Shown here: positions 47,163 to 60,099 of the stretch, one piece after another
Position numbering within the stretch: the stretch's first letter is position 1
How the letters are laid out: each line of letters starts with the position of its first letter
NCBI GenBank assembly: GCA_030847615.1
Contig: JAUMIR010000001.1
Span: 444,098,687 to 444,162,686 of the forward strand
DNA length: 64,000 nt
Reading direction: 5' to 3'
Source: Gambelia wislizenii
Lineage: Eukaryota; Chordata; Lepidosauria; Squamata; Crotaphytidae
Program-made: the position numbers and the translations under genes
Notes under the pieces: generated by a model
Told to the model about the DNA's origin: nothing
The model's database searches: none
What the model saw: only the letters and a program-made list of their open reading frames with translations

Positions 47163-47610
47163 ATTAGAAAACGGATCACCAGTATTGAGGCCATGATATT
47201 GAGAACGCAGCTGCGCTGGGCAGGGCACGTTTCTAGGATGGAGGACCATCGCCTCCCAAAAATACTACTCTACGGTGAACTCGCCATGGGTCAGCGTAAG
47301 AGGGGCGCTTCAAAAAAGTGATACAAAGACTCCCTGAAACAACATCTCAGGCTCGGCCAAATTGATCACCAACAGTGGTCCGCCCTGGCCTCACATCAGG
47401 AGGCATGGAGACGCACTATCCACAATGCTGCAGCCTTATTTGAGAACTCACGCCAAACAAGTCTTGAAGAGAAACGACAGCACAGAAAAGATCACAACCC
47501 AAAAGCATCACCCAAGGAGACCTTCTGCTGTACTTTCTGCAACCGGACTTGTCTATCTCGTATTGGCCTTTTTAGTCATCAGCACGCTTGCAGAAAGCGC
47601 GGGATGAGTC
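47163..47610 (+). pseudogene. Non-LTR retrotransposon ORF2 C-terminus with zinc-finger-like end
   Basis: TSIEAMILRTQLRWAGHVSR, MEDHRLPKILLYGELAMGQR, then YKDSLKQHLRLGQIDHQQWS and CCTFCNRTCLSRIGLFSHQH with ACRKRG form the C-terminal extension and CCHC/CCHH-like finger found in some animal LINE proteins. One stop (47319-47321) and a frame change are present. The clade was not resolved. Confidence 0.65.
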
Positions 47611-47707
47611 CTTCTTGAATCTTCGTTTGTGAAGAAAAGCCAGAGAGAGAGAGCCTACTGCTAAACATAACACCCACTAAGTTCTACATGCAAGTACCCT
47701 TCACCTA

Positions 47708-48441
47708 CAGGCATACCTCAGTTAACAAAGCCTCTGAGGGGAAAAAACCCCCCGCCCTTTTTACAAAGCCTTTTTATGCCTGCCCAGCCCCTCCTTCCTC
47801 CTTGCCCTCTCTTTAACTGGAAGTAGCATCAGCACTGGGAAGATGGTGAAAGAGGGCTGAAAAAGCGCAGACTTGCGGCAACAGCATGTCTGCAGTAAAC
47901 AATGCAATGAACCCTGAGCTGGGAAAGAATGGGATTCTGCTCAAGCTGATCCTACTGTAGCTGTGTGTGTCAGCCTACAACAGGCAAGGTAAACAGCAGC
48001 TTGCTCCAGAACCCAGTATTGAGCATGTGTGAATAGCAAAACAGAGAAGGGGAGAGCAGATAAGCCTGCCTCACCAGCTACTCCCAACAAATTGAAAAAG
48101 GATAGATCTATAAGTCTAGCCACCAAAATGGAAATCATAAAAAACTGGAGATTGGTGAAAGAAAAAATCATCCTGGGATACATTTTGGAAGAAGCATTCG
48201 TCTCTAGAATGTTCAATGTGTTTTCATTTACGCATGCAAGACTTACCTGACCTGGTTGTTTCATTTCACATGTGTGTATCTTTAGTTCTGAATGAAAAGT
48301 TTGCTGAAAGATGTTCAAGCTGCTCTTCTTTTCTGTGATGTAGGAACCTAACCTTATTCTTTCCATGTTATTTCTACCAATGTTTCTGTGAAAGAACTAA
48401 TGTCCAGAAACACATCTACGTTGTTAACTGAAGTATACCTG
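47708..48441 (+). mobile_element. Tigger1-like (pogo) deletion derivative with transposase start
   Basis: The ends CAGGCATACCTCAGTTAACA and, inverted, CAGGTATACTTCAGTTAACA form TIRs, flanked by TA at 47706-47707 and 48442-48443. The 734-bp element keeps a frame (48029-48250) with KDRSISLATKMEIIKNW, like the CENP-B-type helix-turn-helix that opens Tigger transposases. The catalytic DDE part is absent. It is thus an internal deletion product rather than a tiny MITE. Confidence 0.82.
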
Positions 48442-48452
48442 TACATTGAGAA

Positions 48453-48456
48453 GCTT

Positions 48457-48487
<31 letters not shown>

Positions 48488-48490
48488 ATG
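48453..48490 (+). repeat. (TC)n(TG)n microsatellite
   Basis: TTTCTCTCTCTCTCTCTCTC then TCTGTGTGTGTGTATG, directly right of the Tigger1-like element. Confidence 0.9.
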
Positions 48491-48494
48491 TACC

Positions 48495-50950
48495 AGTAAG
48501 AATGTACATTAGCTGATGAGGAGAATTTTGGGCAAAAAAATCCAATTGACTGAATCTAAATGAGTTTTTAAGCTTTTTGTGTGCTCAGTTTGATATTACA
48601 TCTGTAGATCACATAATGTTAAAATGCTAGTTTTATATTTGTTCTAAGATTCAGTTTGTTTTTGTATACCTTCCCTAATAAGTAACTTCTTGTTTAAGAA
48701 ATAAAATGTTATTTATATTTGTGGAGATTTTGACAAATTTCACCACTTTGCTAACCTGTCAGTTCCAGCATGAAAGTGAAGCTTGCTAGGTGAAAGGAAG
48801 CAGGAGAAGGAAACAGTAAAACCTGCAAGCCTTTAAGAAGTTAGTCTGCTACAGAATTTAGCTGAATTTCCAGTATGCATATATATTTCAAAACTTCACA
48901 GGTTTCTTGTCCTATGTTTTGTCTGTGGTATGTTCTTTTCTTGGTAATGGTAGTGATATCCAACCAAATACTGGATCTCTGTGAGATCTTGTGAGGTTTG
49001 TACTGTCCAGCTTCTCTGATGTCAGCAATAAAAAAGGAATCCAGAACAGAATCAAATTAGTTTCACTTTGCCAACAGAAGATTTCCGTTAGTGGGACTGA
49101 GAGAGATGAAATTATTGATGACATACCCTCTTGCAGCTTTTCCAAAATCTTTTTGAAGGGGTTCTGAAGTCTCTGAAGCAGATATTGAGGGACCTAAGAG
49201 GGTGCAGGGAGAAGAGGGAATAATTCAAAATTCCCATAAAATTCTTCCCAATTCTACTAACAGAAGGCTTCTATCAGCAACAGGAAACTAGCTGGAACTC
49301 TGATCCCTGAGTTGAAATTGCTGTTATCACTATGATAGTAGTGCTTGTAATATATACCTTAAGCCTTCTTGTTCATACTTGGTCCTTCTCGTCCTAATTT
49401 TGATCACTCTGCATCTCATTTTAACGCAGATAGTTATGATTGTAAATGCAATCCACCATTCTCTTTGTTGCTCACACAGCATTGCCTTGAGGATAATTTT
49501 GTTGCAAGAACAAGATATGCAAATAACAGCTTGAAATTAGGATGAATGTAGGACCCTTGAATTGGCTAATTTTGACATGTAATGTTCATAACTATCTGCA
49601 GCCTGAAGATCATGACCTCCACTTTTTATCATCTCTATTGGATTGCATGCCAGTTTTAGAAGTGAAGGAGCTATGGGAAGTTTTAATTGTACCTGTATGA
49701 TTTATCCCCAGTCAGCTCTTTAATTTCTTCTGGCTGTCTGAGGTTTCCGACATGCTGTAAATTTCACCAACTTTTTCATTATCTGCAATTTCTTTATGAC
49801 TTGTGAATCGGAGTGGAGAGAGAGTGTGGATTTACAGCAGAGATAAACATGTCCATAAAGTCTGTATCTGTGTCAGTAATTGTACTGCTGTCAGTGACTG
49901 TCCTGTTTTACAGGCCTCTCTTAGGAAAGAACACGCTTTTGCTGGTAGTAGCCGTGTAGTGTTCACACTTTGGTTTGCATTAAGTTACCAAAATATTAGG
50001 TTGTGATGATTGGGATGGAAATTGAGCCTTGAAATTGGTCACTCTTGTCTCTTCCTTTTACCACTAGCTAACGAATGAGTGATTGAATTATCTTGTATCT
50101 GTTTCAAAGGGGAGAAGATAGAAAGCTGCTTCATGCTGAAATGTGGTGTACTTGATTAACAGTATAAAAGATGGTGCAGTACATATGTACAAATTACTTG
50201 CATATATTAAAACAAGGACCTTCTTTAGTTGTTTCAGAACGAAATATTGCCTGTGAGACTATTGCTGCATATTGATCTCCCAATGGTTTTTTTGTTGTTG
50301 TTGTTGTCTGTAGGTTTGAAGAGAAAGGATTTTTTAAAAAATGTCCATAAATGTACCAAGTGTCAAATGTTTACTGTTCTACTTCAAATCATGCTATTTG
50401 ATGGAGTTAGCTGACAAAGACATTTGTGAGGCTTTGTGACTTGTCTTTGCGTATAAGGTCTATTAGATGTTTGGTGTAGCAAAATGGATTTCTGACATTT
50501 GAAGATTATTCATGATGCTTCTGTGGGATGTCTTGTTCAATTTTCAAACATCCAGAATGTAAGCCAGGTCTAGCACTTCTGATATATTTGCCTGCCAAAC
50601 AGGTTCAGAGTGTGGAGAATGAAAAATTTAAAATAAAGTCCCTTCTGGCTCTGTATGAGCATAATGGACAGTCTGATAGCTCATTCACTTTTGTATGTGT
50701 CACTGGATGCTAACTTTGAAACCTGTCACTGGTACTTGTGTAGCATCTTCTGGTATAAACTAGCATGGTTCCCAGTTTATAATTCCACATGCTACACTTA
50801 AATAGCTATCAAAATCTGTCATATACAAAAATCTATTTGTTCTTAAATATAGGTGAACAATTAGCATACTTGACAAACAAGTGTCTGTGTGTCTGTCTCT
50901 CTGTGTGTGTAGTCTGTTACCTTGTCTACACTTGCATACACAAAAATATT
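48495..50950. other. LIN52 intron 5, unassigned
   Basis: No gene or named repeat recognised over about 2.4 kb. Confidence 0.35.
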
Positions 50951-50952
50951 TA

Positions 50953-51222
50953 CAATCAGCCCTCAACGCTCATGAGGGTTAGGGGTAGAGGACCCCCATG
51001 AAAGTGGAAAAGCTGTGAATATAGGCTATTTTTTTTTTACCTGAGAGAACATTTCTCTAGGCTTTTTCTAGGTTCTCCAGCGTGACTCTGTGGTCAACTT
51101 CCGGTGGAAGCCTACCATAGAATAGCACTAGAGGCCCTAAAAAATGCCTAGAGAAAACAGTTTGTTATCTGTAAATAATCAAATCTGTGAATGCTTAACC
51201 TGCAAATGTGGAGGGACAACTG
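50953..51222. mobile_element. Tigger-like MITE, diverged
   Basis: The right end GCAAATGTGGAGGGACAACT with G matches the CAGTTGTCCCTCC terminus. The left end ATCAGCCCTCAACGCTCATG is diverged. Internal AGCTGTGAATATAGGC and AATCTGTGAATGCTTAA fit the family. Confidence 0.65.
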
Positions 51223-51239
51223 TTTATATTTACTGAAAT

Positions 51240-51560
51240 GTGTATATCATGACCCATATCCAAAGATCTCAGGGTAGGGTACAAGCAACAAAGCAATAAA
51301 GACAAATTGACAATATAAAAAGAGTTATGAGCTGAACTGTTAAAACAATTTACAACAGTTTATGCAGTATACCCTTAAATAGAAATTCATGACTCAAGCT
51401 ACGACCTCTGGTTCCTGAATGGATTGGTAAATCTTAATTTAGTTTCAAAATGAGGCCAAAGTTGATGATAGCCAGGCCTCTGTGGGAAGGACAGTCCATA
51501 GCTTGAACACTACAGCTGAGGTACATCTCACACGTGTTTTGCTCTCACCATTGGATCACC
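51240..51560 (-). mobile_element. L2-like remnant, minus strand
   Basis: The minus-strand end CTTGTACCCTACCCTGAGAT and the plus-strand TGATGATAGCCAGGCCTCTG with GGAAGGACAGTCCATAGCTT resemble L2-type 3' sequence and related SINEs. Decayed. Confidence 0.45.
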
Positions 51561-51564
51561 AAGG

Positions 51565-52880
51565 GATGCCTTCCCAGCAGATTGGACAAATACATAGAGA
51601 GAGAGAGAGACTTGTCAGAATTAGAATGAGGCACAAAGGGCAGCTAGTAGAAAATAGTCTCCCTCTCTATGCAGTGAAGTAATTTTTGCTCATACATGAG
51701 GTAGGGATCTTGGCCAATACTTTCCTTGAGATCAGCCTTGCATGTTCTCCCTTAAATGTGTGTTCATTTTTTACTATTTTTTCTCGCAGACATTTTATTT
51801 GATGGTGGCAAAAGAGACATTATTAGAAAATAAAAGTTATAATAGTTGATTCTAGCAACTTTCACATGGATTAGAAACCCCATTGTCCCTGGATCCTGTG
51901 TGAATTCTTTGTCACCTGCCTAGGTGTTCTTCCTCTCCCCCACTCACCTGCCTAGCTCAGTTCTGAGCGGTGCTAACCTCCAAATTCTGAAAATGGAAGA
52001 TTTATGAATGCTATATTTATAAAGAAAAATGTGAGTTGTTGGCCATTCAGGCAGCAGTAAACATAGTCATTTTGGAAGATTGTCAGTCCCAAACTGATAG
52101 TTCAGTCCAGTATGTAATTCTCTCAAACTTAATCAGTGTCTATTCTCCCTATAGGTAACTAGCTGACCTAGATTAATCTGAGTATATTAAAAAACAAACA
52201 AACCCAAACCCAACTATCATCTGTTTGATATTGTAACTCACTATGTTTCATTATTGTCTCTCAGCAATGTACATGTGAGAGTAAGCCAAGATCTTCTTTT
52301 CCCACAAAGAGTGTGTGACACTCAAATTAAGTTTAAAAAACATAGAAATGTCATTGTTGATTGAACCGTATTATCAATAATAAAGTCACATGTTTAGAAA
52401 GGTTTGCCACTAGAATTAGCTTGAGTGAACAAACAAATCAAAGTCTGTTAAAGTGGTGCTCTATTACTGGCAGTCTGTAAAAAAATGTCAGATAGAACCC
52501 TGTTTCTAAACATTTGACATAAATTAAATAAGTGAATCCAAAATAGTATTAAAACATATTGATCTCATGAACTGATATGAATACAAATATAGGACCATTT
52601 CAGGATGATATAAATGAGAATATTACTTACCGAAAGCATGTTTTAGCTCCCCCCCGCCACCATTCTAGGAGAAATGAGGGAGGGGTGCCCCAGAAACAAA
52701 TTAGCTCTATTGTAAGATATAATTTTTTCTTACTTATCTGCTGTCATAATCTCTGATATAATGAAATAGTCTTCCACTGTGAAGTTTGTGTTTCACTTAC
52801 TCAAATTCACTTATTCAAATGAACAGAGATTGAGTTTTATTACTTAATGATCACCAAAATATAAGGAAAACTTGGTAGGA
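51565..52880. other. LIN52 intron 5, unassigned
   Basis: A short (GA)n run at 51597-51609; otherwise nothing recognised. Confidence 0.35.
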
Positions 52881-52884
52881 AATA

Positions 52885-53012
52885 CCAGGGAACTAGACCT
52901 CAGTTTGGGAGACCTGGGTTCAAGGCCTCCTCCTATAGTGGGCGTACTGTGTAACTTGGATAAGTCTTGCCTTCCCAGCCTCAGTTCCTCATCTGTAGAT
53001 GAAGGATGAACA
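52885..53012 (+). mobile_element. MIR/CORE-SINE-like fragment
   Basis: GGGAGACCTGGGTTCAAGGC, GTGTAACTTGGATAAGTCTT and CAGCCTCAGTTCCTCATCTG with TAGATGAAGGATGA follow the MIR consensus layout. An alternative is a diverged member of the local tRNA-SINE family. Confidence 0.6.
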
Positions 53013-53026
53013 CAAAGTTTAAACTT

Positions 53027-53243
53027 TGTTGTTGTATGCCTTCAAATTGTTTCTGGCTTACAGTGACCCTAGGGTTTTCTTGGCAAGATTTGTTCAGAGG
53101 GAGTTTGCCTTTGCTTTCCTCTGAGGGTGAGAGAATGTGAGTTGCCCAAGGTCATCCAATGGGTTTCCATGGCCGAGCAGGGATTTGAACCCTGCTCTCC
53201 AGAGTCCTAGTCTAGTGCTCAAACCACTACACTACACTGGCTC
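53027..53243 (-). mobile_element. tRNA-derived SINE, minus strand
   Basis: Minus strand begins GAGCCAGTGTAGTGTAGTGG, with B box GGGTTCAAATCC and CATTGGATGACCTTGGGCAA. It ends near TTTGAAGGCATACAACAAC. Same family as 14388-14572 and 27046-27285. Confidence 0.85.
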
Positions 53244-53244
53244 A

Positions 53245-54520
53245 GAAGTTTAAACAACTTGAACATTTTAAAATTTCTGCATAGATAGTATAATATACAA
53301 CAACGTTTTTAAAATTCCCCTCAGGTGTTTGTAATTTTCTATTTTATGAGTTTTCCCAGCCTGTTGTGTAATTCTATCCAATTATAATAAATAGCAGTCT
53401 TGAAATGTTCTGAATGTACAAAGTGAGGGAAATGACCAGTCCAGCCTGTGGCAGGTTTCAGGGAATCCTGGGCAAAGTTCCATCTTGGAAGAGGTAGCAA
53501 AACATTTGCTCCACTACTTCCATTTCATGCTCTCCCACGTGTCTGCTGCCATCCTTCCTGGTTGCTGTGTTGTGCATTTGTCCCCTTCCCTTACCAGAGG
53601 GCTAGTTTTTTTTTAAAGGCGGTGTAAGGATCAGTCTCCAAAATGATCTTTTCCTGCCAAGTTCAGCACTGTCGTATCACTTTGTGGTTAATTGTGTTTG
53701 CAGGAGAAGGGAGAATGTGCTCTGTGCTTATAACAGTTTGATAAAACTAGCACCTGGCCTCAGCTATGGGAAAAGTGGGCTGAGTTCAGGTCTGGTGGGA
53801 ACTGAGTGTGGGGATGATGGATAGCCAATGACTGTATTGCCTGCCAGATTTTGTACATTGTAGAATGCTTTTAGTTTACTGCTTATTAGTTAGGTTTCAT
53901 TCTGAACAATGAATTTGTAGGGTTATCTCTTTGGATTACTGTACCAATAAAGTTGTCTGTTTTTAACCCTGAAACTGTTGGTTCCTGAGTCTGAAAAAGC
54001 CAGTACATAACAGGCAGGTGCACAGCGCTGTAAACAGCCTCCAACTGTACCTATCATCTTGGTTTCCCCAGAGTGCCTGTAGGGTCTACATATGATATTT
54101 GAGGGAAATGATACTTGGAGCTCAGCTGCAGGCACCTTACTGTGAAATATACTTGCCTACCTTTTTTTTTAAAAGACAGATGGCAAGAGGCATCAGCTCT
54201 GGTATATGCTTGCCTATGCCAGGCACTAATGCTAACCTGTTCCTTGCCACCCTGTTATATACCTCTCCTCTGGTGGCTGCTTGGAGGGACACTAGGCCTC
54301 AGGACTCTAGATAGGACTCCAAAGTTCACCCTAACAGAGCAATGGCGGATGAAATACAACATTCTGTACCCACTGTGTTCATTTTGCTTATTTCTACTGT
54401 AAATACATATAGCCAGGGGTTTGCTTTGAGAACCCCTCTCCCACATTAGCTAACACACATGGGAAACTGTTTAATGCAGTGTAGATGTGTAAATAGCTAT
54501 TGCTTAAAACAATTTGTAGG
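53245..54520. other. LIN52 intron 5, unassigned
   Basis: Nothing recognised. The (T)n run near 54165 interrupts short open frames without known similarity. Confidence 0.35.
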
Positions 54521-54585
54521 CTGCTCTGATAGCTTTGTGGCTGAAGAGCGGGGTATAAATAACTAAATAAATAAAAAAAAAACTC
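54520..54585 (+). mobile_element. L2/SINE-type 3' tail
   Basis: GGCTGCTCTGATAGCTTTGT, GGCTGAAGAGCGGGGTATAA and an AACTAAATAAATAAAAAAAA tail. Confidence 0.55.
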
Positions 54586-54589
54586 ATCA

Positions 54590-57205
54590 TAGACAGATAT
54601 CTCCCTAAGTCAAGATTCCAATGGTTTGTTTCAAAGACAACCTGTATGCTTTCTCAGGTTACTAGAAGTAATTCAACCTCTTCTACCTAAGTATAACATT
54701 GTAGCTTTTAAACATTTTATTTTTTGAAATTTAATTTAATTTTGTTTTATTTGCATTTCCCCTCAAAACAGCCTTAAAGGACCTGTATTGTAGAGTGTAA
54801 TATAGTTGAGCTGGAGGTCTGTGACAGTACCTAAGTGCCTGATTAACTCCTGCAAGCTAGGACAAGATAACAAAAATGTCATAAAGCCCCTATCAGATGC
54901 CTGATATAACCTGCTGCAAGCTGGAGTGCCATTAGTTTAAATTCTCAATCAAATGCTTTCCTTGAGCTTAAGGAGCAGTGATTAAACATGGAGGGTCCCT
55001 TGAGGGCTCTACAGCTGTCATGGGGGTTGAAGTGAATGCACTCCCTTACCAAACAGAGAGTCTTGAGCTAGAGGTCCCAGTGGGGCGGACCCTCTTCAAA
55101 CCTGCCTGTGCCTGTCCCAGCTGTTCTCCTTTGCCTAATGAATTGCTTTACAGGGGGAAACTGGGCATTGTCATCACAAGCTGCTTTCCCTGGGGACTCC
55201 AGCCAGCCTCAGTAATGACTAATGTTAGTGATAGTAATTGAAGTGTGATAGCTCTCTGGGGACTATCACAAGGCTCAGTGTTGTCAGGCACCTGTAGCTG
55301 GTTCAGGCGTGTAAATGGCTCAGAAGTGATTTTTAATTGCTCTAGATCCATAACTACACTTTCAATACTTTCTTCATGTGGACTTTAATATTTCCTTGGG
55401 GATTTTTTATGGGTGGTCCAGCCCTTTTTCCATTCTCCCAAAGCATTTTCTGGGCATTCTGAACAGTTCAGTAAAAACATGAAAAAAGGAAATAGGGCTG
55501 AACATGCTAGCCTCTCCTTTCTCTTGCCCTGTACACATGGAGTACACCTTTGTGAAAGGAACAACCTCTTCTGTCTGTTTAGATGCTATTCATGATCTGG
55601 AACCCTGATTTTCAAGAGTTTCAAATCAAGATTCTCCTTTTGGAAAGTTACCCTCCTTATATAGAGAGTGACAGTGATAACAAAGGGACAAAGGTAGCTA
55701 AGAATTCACATTTGGGTGCTAAAAACATTCAATATTCAATATTCTTATTCGCACTAGCCAGGAGCTAACACATTTACTCCCCACTCACATGTTTACTTTA
55801 ACCCTGTTTAGAATATCTGAATAGCTTCACGGAGTCAGTGGAATTTAGACTGTCTTGAGAATTCTTGGAGATTCTACCATGGCAGGATTGTGGAATGGGA
55901 TTCTGAGGCCTTATAGCTTTATTTGCATCTTTGCTGCATGTTTTTGCTCTTGTGTGCCTGCTGTGCTGTCCTAGAGTAAGGGTGGGCAGACTTCAGGAGC
56001 TAGAGGAAAAATGGTGGTGATGCAGAAGCCCAGCCTTTGTGATTGCTGGCTGATTGGCAAGGGAGTGCACCAGCAAATGTACAAACCTGGCCGCCAGGGC
56101 AAGCTTATGTGGCAACCCTATTCCTCCTACATCAGTAGCAGGCACAAGATAGTTGTCATGATCACAGAATTTGTAGAAGATTTTCTCAGGCCTCTGGATT
56201 TGGCTTATTGTATTGACAGGATATTGGATTATCTGAGTCACTGTATTTTTTAACGAATTGAAATGTTGATGGAGAAATTTCCTACCCATCTTGGTCTATC
56301 TTCTGTCTTGGGTTGTGTTGATATGGTAGGTTCATATGTTGGTAGCATTGTTTCAGAGTTAAGATACAAATGTTTAATGGTTTAATGAATATCTTGTTGA
56401 AGCAACCTTTCTCCTCACTTAAAAAAAATATAGCTCTGGGCTGCTTGGTACGTCTTTGTTTCAAAAGTGAATATTGCATATTGAAATGTTCTAGCAACCA
56501 AATATGATTTTTTTTTGCTAACGGAAAATACTGAGATAAGGTAAATTAAGAAGGATGTAGAATAACTAAGCAACAGTTGAATCAAGCAAGTTGCTACAGA
56601 CACTGTTTCTATCCATAGCTGCTTATGACAAAGTAGCATATGGAAGCCTTCCAGGCATCACAACAGTCTTGTTCCAGATTAATTACTGACATTTTAGAGA
56701 TGACATTTTCAATCTTTTCTACTAATTTTTTCATCCCCTTCTTTCATTGTAGATACATTATGGAAATACTTACATTTTTGTAAATTGCAATGTAAAATTG
56801 AGGACTGCACTCAAATAGCAATTAATTGTATGCTTTCTCCAGGAGGTTGCTGATGTTTTGTTTTATCCCAAACCTGCATCAGTGGTCCTGACTATATTTA
56901 CTCAAGGTTTCTTTGATTGTGGTGGTGATGAGGGCAACTTAATCCTGCAGCTTCAGGAAATATCTACCGTACTTTCTCTTGTACACTATATTCTATAAAA
57001 GCTATAAAAACTATAACTGTGGGTTCCATGTTTTCCTTGCCATGTTCCTTTAACAAGCTTTGTGGAATTCCTCTTTTATTTACCTATGCATATTCATATG
57101 TAGTCCTGCCATTTAATAAATGTAATAGTCAAAAGCTATGTGAAATATCTGTGCTAGTGCTCTTAAAACTATTTTGAATGTACATGATAATGTTTTGAAT
57201 GTGCA
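54590..57205. other. LIN52 intron 5, unassigned
   Basis: No gene or clear repeat. A hAT-like MITE fragment may begin at about 55975 (AGTAAGGGTGGGCAGACTTC), but a right end was not found. Confidence 0.35.
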
Positions 57206-57207
57206 TG

Positions 57208-57378
57208 ATCATAGAATCATAGAGTTGGAAGAGACCTCAAGGGCCATCCAGTCCAACCCCTGCCATGCAGGAATACGCAATCAAATCATTCCCGACAGAT
57301 GGCCATCCAGCTTCTGTTTAAAAACCTCCAAAGAAGGAGACTCCACCAGACTACGAGGCGGTGTATTCCACTTGTGAT
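57208..57378 (-). mobile_element. CR1 LINE 3'-end fragment, minus strand
   Basis: ATCATAGAATCATAGAGTTG, GAAGAGACCTCAAGGGCCAT and CCAGTCCAACCCCTGCCATG are the complement of the CR1 3' end. The same sequence closes the large CR1 at 63400-63525 on the plus strand, with high identity. 5' truncated at about 57378. Confidence 0.9.
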
Positions 57379-57384
57379 AGTAGT

Positions 57385-59045
57385 TAATATCTCATCAGTA
57401 ACTATTCTGGTCAAATGGAGCCATCATAATTAGTTTTATACAAGCATGTTTTCTCAGTATTTTGCTCTGGTTTAACTAAATCAATTTTAAAATCAATTTT
57501 TGTTAAACCACTACTCTGTTTGTACAAATAAGACTTATTAATGTGGTAGCCTCTTGCTTGGTTGTTTTAAGCTGCGTGTCTAGTTTGAATAACTTTTGAG
57601 GCTGTGTTTGATCAGTCTATTTGCTGGTGGAACTGGTTTGTTTTTATTTTGATTTTGCTAGACTTTTGATTGGCTTCAGGTATGTTGGCAACAATGATAA
57701 AGCTGATGTTTGCACAGAGTTTGCTACATCCAGCTTGGAAATCTGGGTTCTGAAATAATGCACATTTATTACCGGTTGTTCAGGAGTAATGTATAGATAG
57801 ACACATGGCATCTGTTAATCTCAAAAGAACAAGTTCTTCTGGAATAAATAAGCTTTAATAAATAAGGAACTTTCCACAAATTAAAGTACATCCAACAACA
57901 TTAGTCGCATCTAAAATCCTATAATTTCTAAACTGCAGAAGCATGAAAAAGTAGATGTCAATGAGAAAAATTTGAAAAAGGTGTTGGTGATGGAAGTTTC
58001 TTTATGGGATATGTTTTCCGTGCTTGGTGGAAGACACATGCTGGCCTTTCTTTCCTCCATGTAGGACGGGGTGGGCAAAGTGCTGCCTGTAGGTGGCTTA
58101 TGGCCCTCAAGGGCCATTTTTGTGGCACCCAGGGGTCAAAAAATTTTGCTCCAAGATCTTGGCCATTACTTATTGTACTGTCAATTATATGGTAATATTA
58201 GAGCGCACTATTTTGACCCATTCCTAGAGAGCTGGAGGGAGTGGGGCGATGAATCTAAACTGACATTTCTGTTGCAAGGGGTCAATCCCTTTCTGACTTT
58301 CAGGGTTGCTCTTTTTGCAGTTAAAGCAGCTAAACAGAGGAAATAAGAAGCAGAAAAAGAGTCTTATCTTGTACCTTATAATATTAGTAGTTATCGATGT
58401 GCTTGTTCGTTGATTATTTTGTTTCTTACTTTTATTTTCTACCTTCTTGAAATAGTCTGGAGATTTATTCAATAAAGTATCTATTCTGTTCTATTCTATT
58501 CTATTGCAAAATGCCTCCAGGTTTCCTCTAGACAGTGTATGGCACATTGTTTCTACATGTTGCCTCCTCAGACCAATTTGGGGCCAAGAGACGCCTTTTT
58601 TGAAACAGGAAGTGACTTCTGTTCACTTCCTGTTGTTAAAAGACCTCTCTTGTGAGCCTAAAATGGCCTGGAGGATCTAAAAACACAAGGAAAATGCTCC
58701 CATTGTTACCCGTATAGGTGGGAGTCCGTGGGGAGCCCACTCGTGATGCCAAAGTTATTATTTGCAGGAATTATTATAGCTCAAATGGATGGCGGCGAGC
58801 GGTCGGGTAACTTCTGGGATCTTTACACCTATGTACTGTACTCTGCAGTACTAACTGCAGAGAATCCTAGTTAAAGTAAAATAAAATGGTTTTCATTGGA
58901 AAACAACACAGAAGCATAAACACACGCATTCACACTCACAAGAACCACACAAGGCTAACAAAGAGTTAAGGAGGAAAGGTTGGATAGAGGAATAGTTTCA
59001 GGAGGTAGGGTGATAATTACCAGTCTTGAAGAATGATAAGTGAAG
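57385..59045. other. LIN52 intron 5, unassigned
   Basis: Contains a (TTCTA)n pentanucleotide run at 58483-58505. Otherwise no feature I can name. The possible exon-like frame at 58071-58346 has no recognised similarity. Confidence 0.35.
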
Positions 59046-59142
59046 AACTCAGACCTAAATCTGAGAGTGGTACTGGAGGTTCTTATCTGGAGGCATGCCA
59101 ACAGAGTGTCTGGATGGAATTACGGTGGCACAGTGACACACC

Positions 59143-59970
59143 TTGCTATTGTTTGGGACTAATATTTATACTGACAAGAAGCTGACAAGACTCATCAAGC
59201 CTTCTGACCATTATCTTTTCCTTTCGGTCCATGTGGGAACCAATGATACTGCAAGGCATAGCCTCCAGAAGATCACAAGGGATTATGAGGCTTTGGGTAG
59301 GAAGCTGAAGAACCTGGATGCACAGATAGTCATTTCGTATGTCCTTCCAGTGGAAGGGCATGGCCCAGGAAGGGAAAAAAGAATAGTGGATGTGAACAAC
59401 TGGCTATGCAGATAGTGCCGCCGAGAACAATTTGGTTTCCTGGACCATGGGATGTGGTTTCAGGGAAGTGGACTTCTGGCAAGAGATGGGCTGCACTTCA
59501 CAGCAGTTGGTAGGAATGTTTTTGTGAAGAGTCTGAAAGAACTCATCAGGAGGGCTTTAAACTGAGTTGTATGGGGGAGGGAGACAGTACTCTTGAAGGC
59601 AGAAGTTCATCGAGTGCTAGAGATAATAGCCCAAACGTTACACAGAGAACAAGGCAAATGAAACAACAACCCAATAATGGGAGGAATAAACCCCTTAAAA
59701 GGCAGAAAGGGGAAATGGCCCATGGTCTCAGATGTCTATATGAATGCACAGAGCATGGGAAGTAAACAGGATGAACTTGAACTCTTAGCACACCAAAACA
59801 AATATTATATCATAGGCATCACTGAAACCTGGTGGGATGAGTCTCATGATTGGAATGTGCTAATAGAGGGGTATAGCCTATTTCAGAAAAATAGACCAAA
59901 CAGAAAGGGTGGTGGAGTAGCATTATATGTTAAGGATGTGTACACCTGTGAACAGATCCAGGGATATTGA
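59143..59970 (+). pseudogene. CR1 ORF2 N-terminal and endonuclease part
   Basis: Frames at 59143-59415 and 59677-59970 carry the hydrolase-like segment and the apurinic-type endonuclease opening (YMNAQSMGSKQDELELLAHQ, ITETWWDESHDWN, GGGVALYVKDVYTCEQIQGY). They are separated by a stop at 59413 and a frame change. Confidence 0.85.
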
Positions 59971-60083
59971 AGGTTTTCACGGCCAGCATCCATAGATTTT
60001 CCTTGGGGTTTTTTTTTTTTTTTGGGCTGTGAGGCCGTGTTCTGGAATAGTTTCTTTCTGACATTTCGCCTGCATCTGTGCAA
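59970..60083 (-). repeat. Penelope pseudo-LTR, left (inverted) copy
   Basis: Complement of the right copy at 60896-60992. An (T)15-like run is expanded relative to the right copy. The complementary strand keeps GGCGAAATGTCAG, the GAAA half of a hammerhead-like core, but not the CTGAAGA half. Confidence 0.8.
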
Positions 60084-60099
60084 TGGCACAGTAATCATG

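Noticed and set aside
56011..56289. Open frames on both strands
   Set aside because: No similarity; probably a decayed hAT-like MITE, but the second terminus was not found, so not annotated as such.
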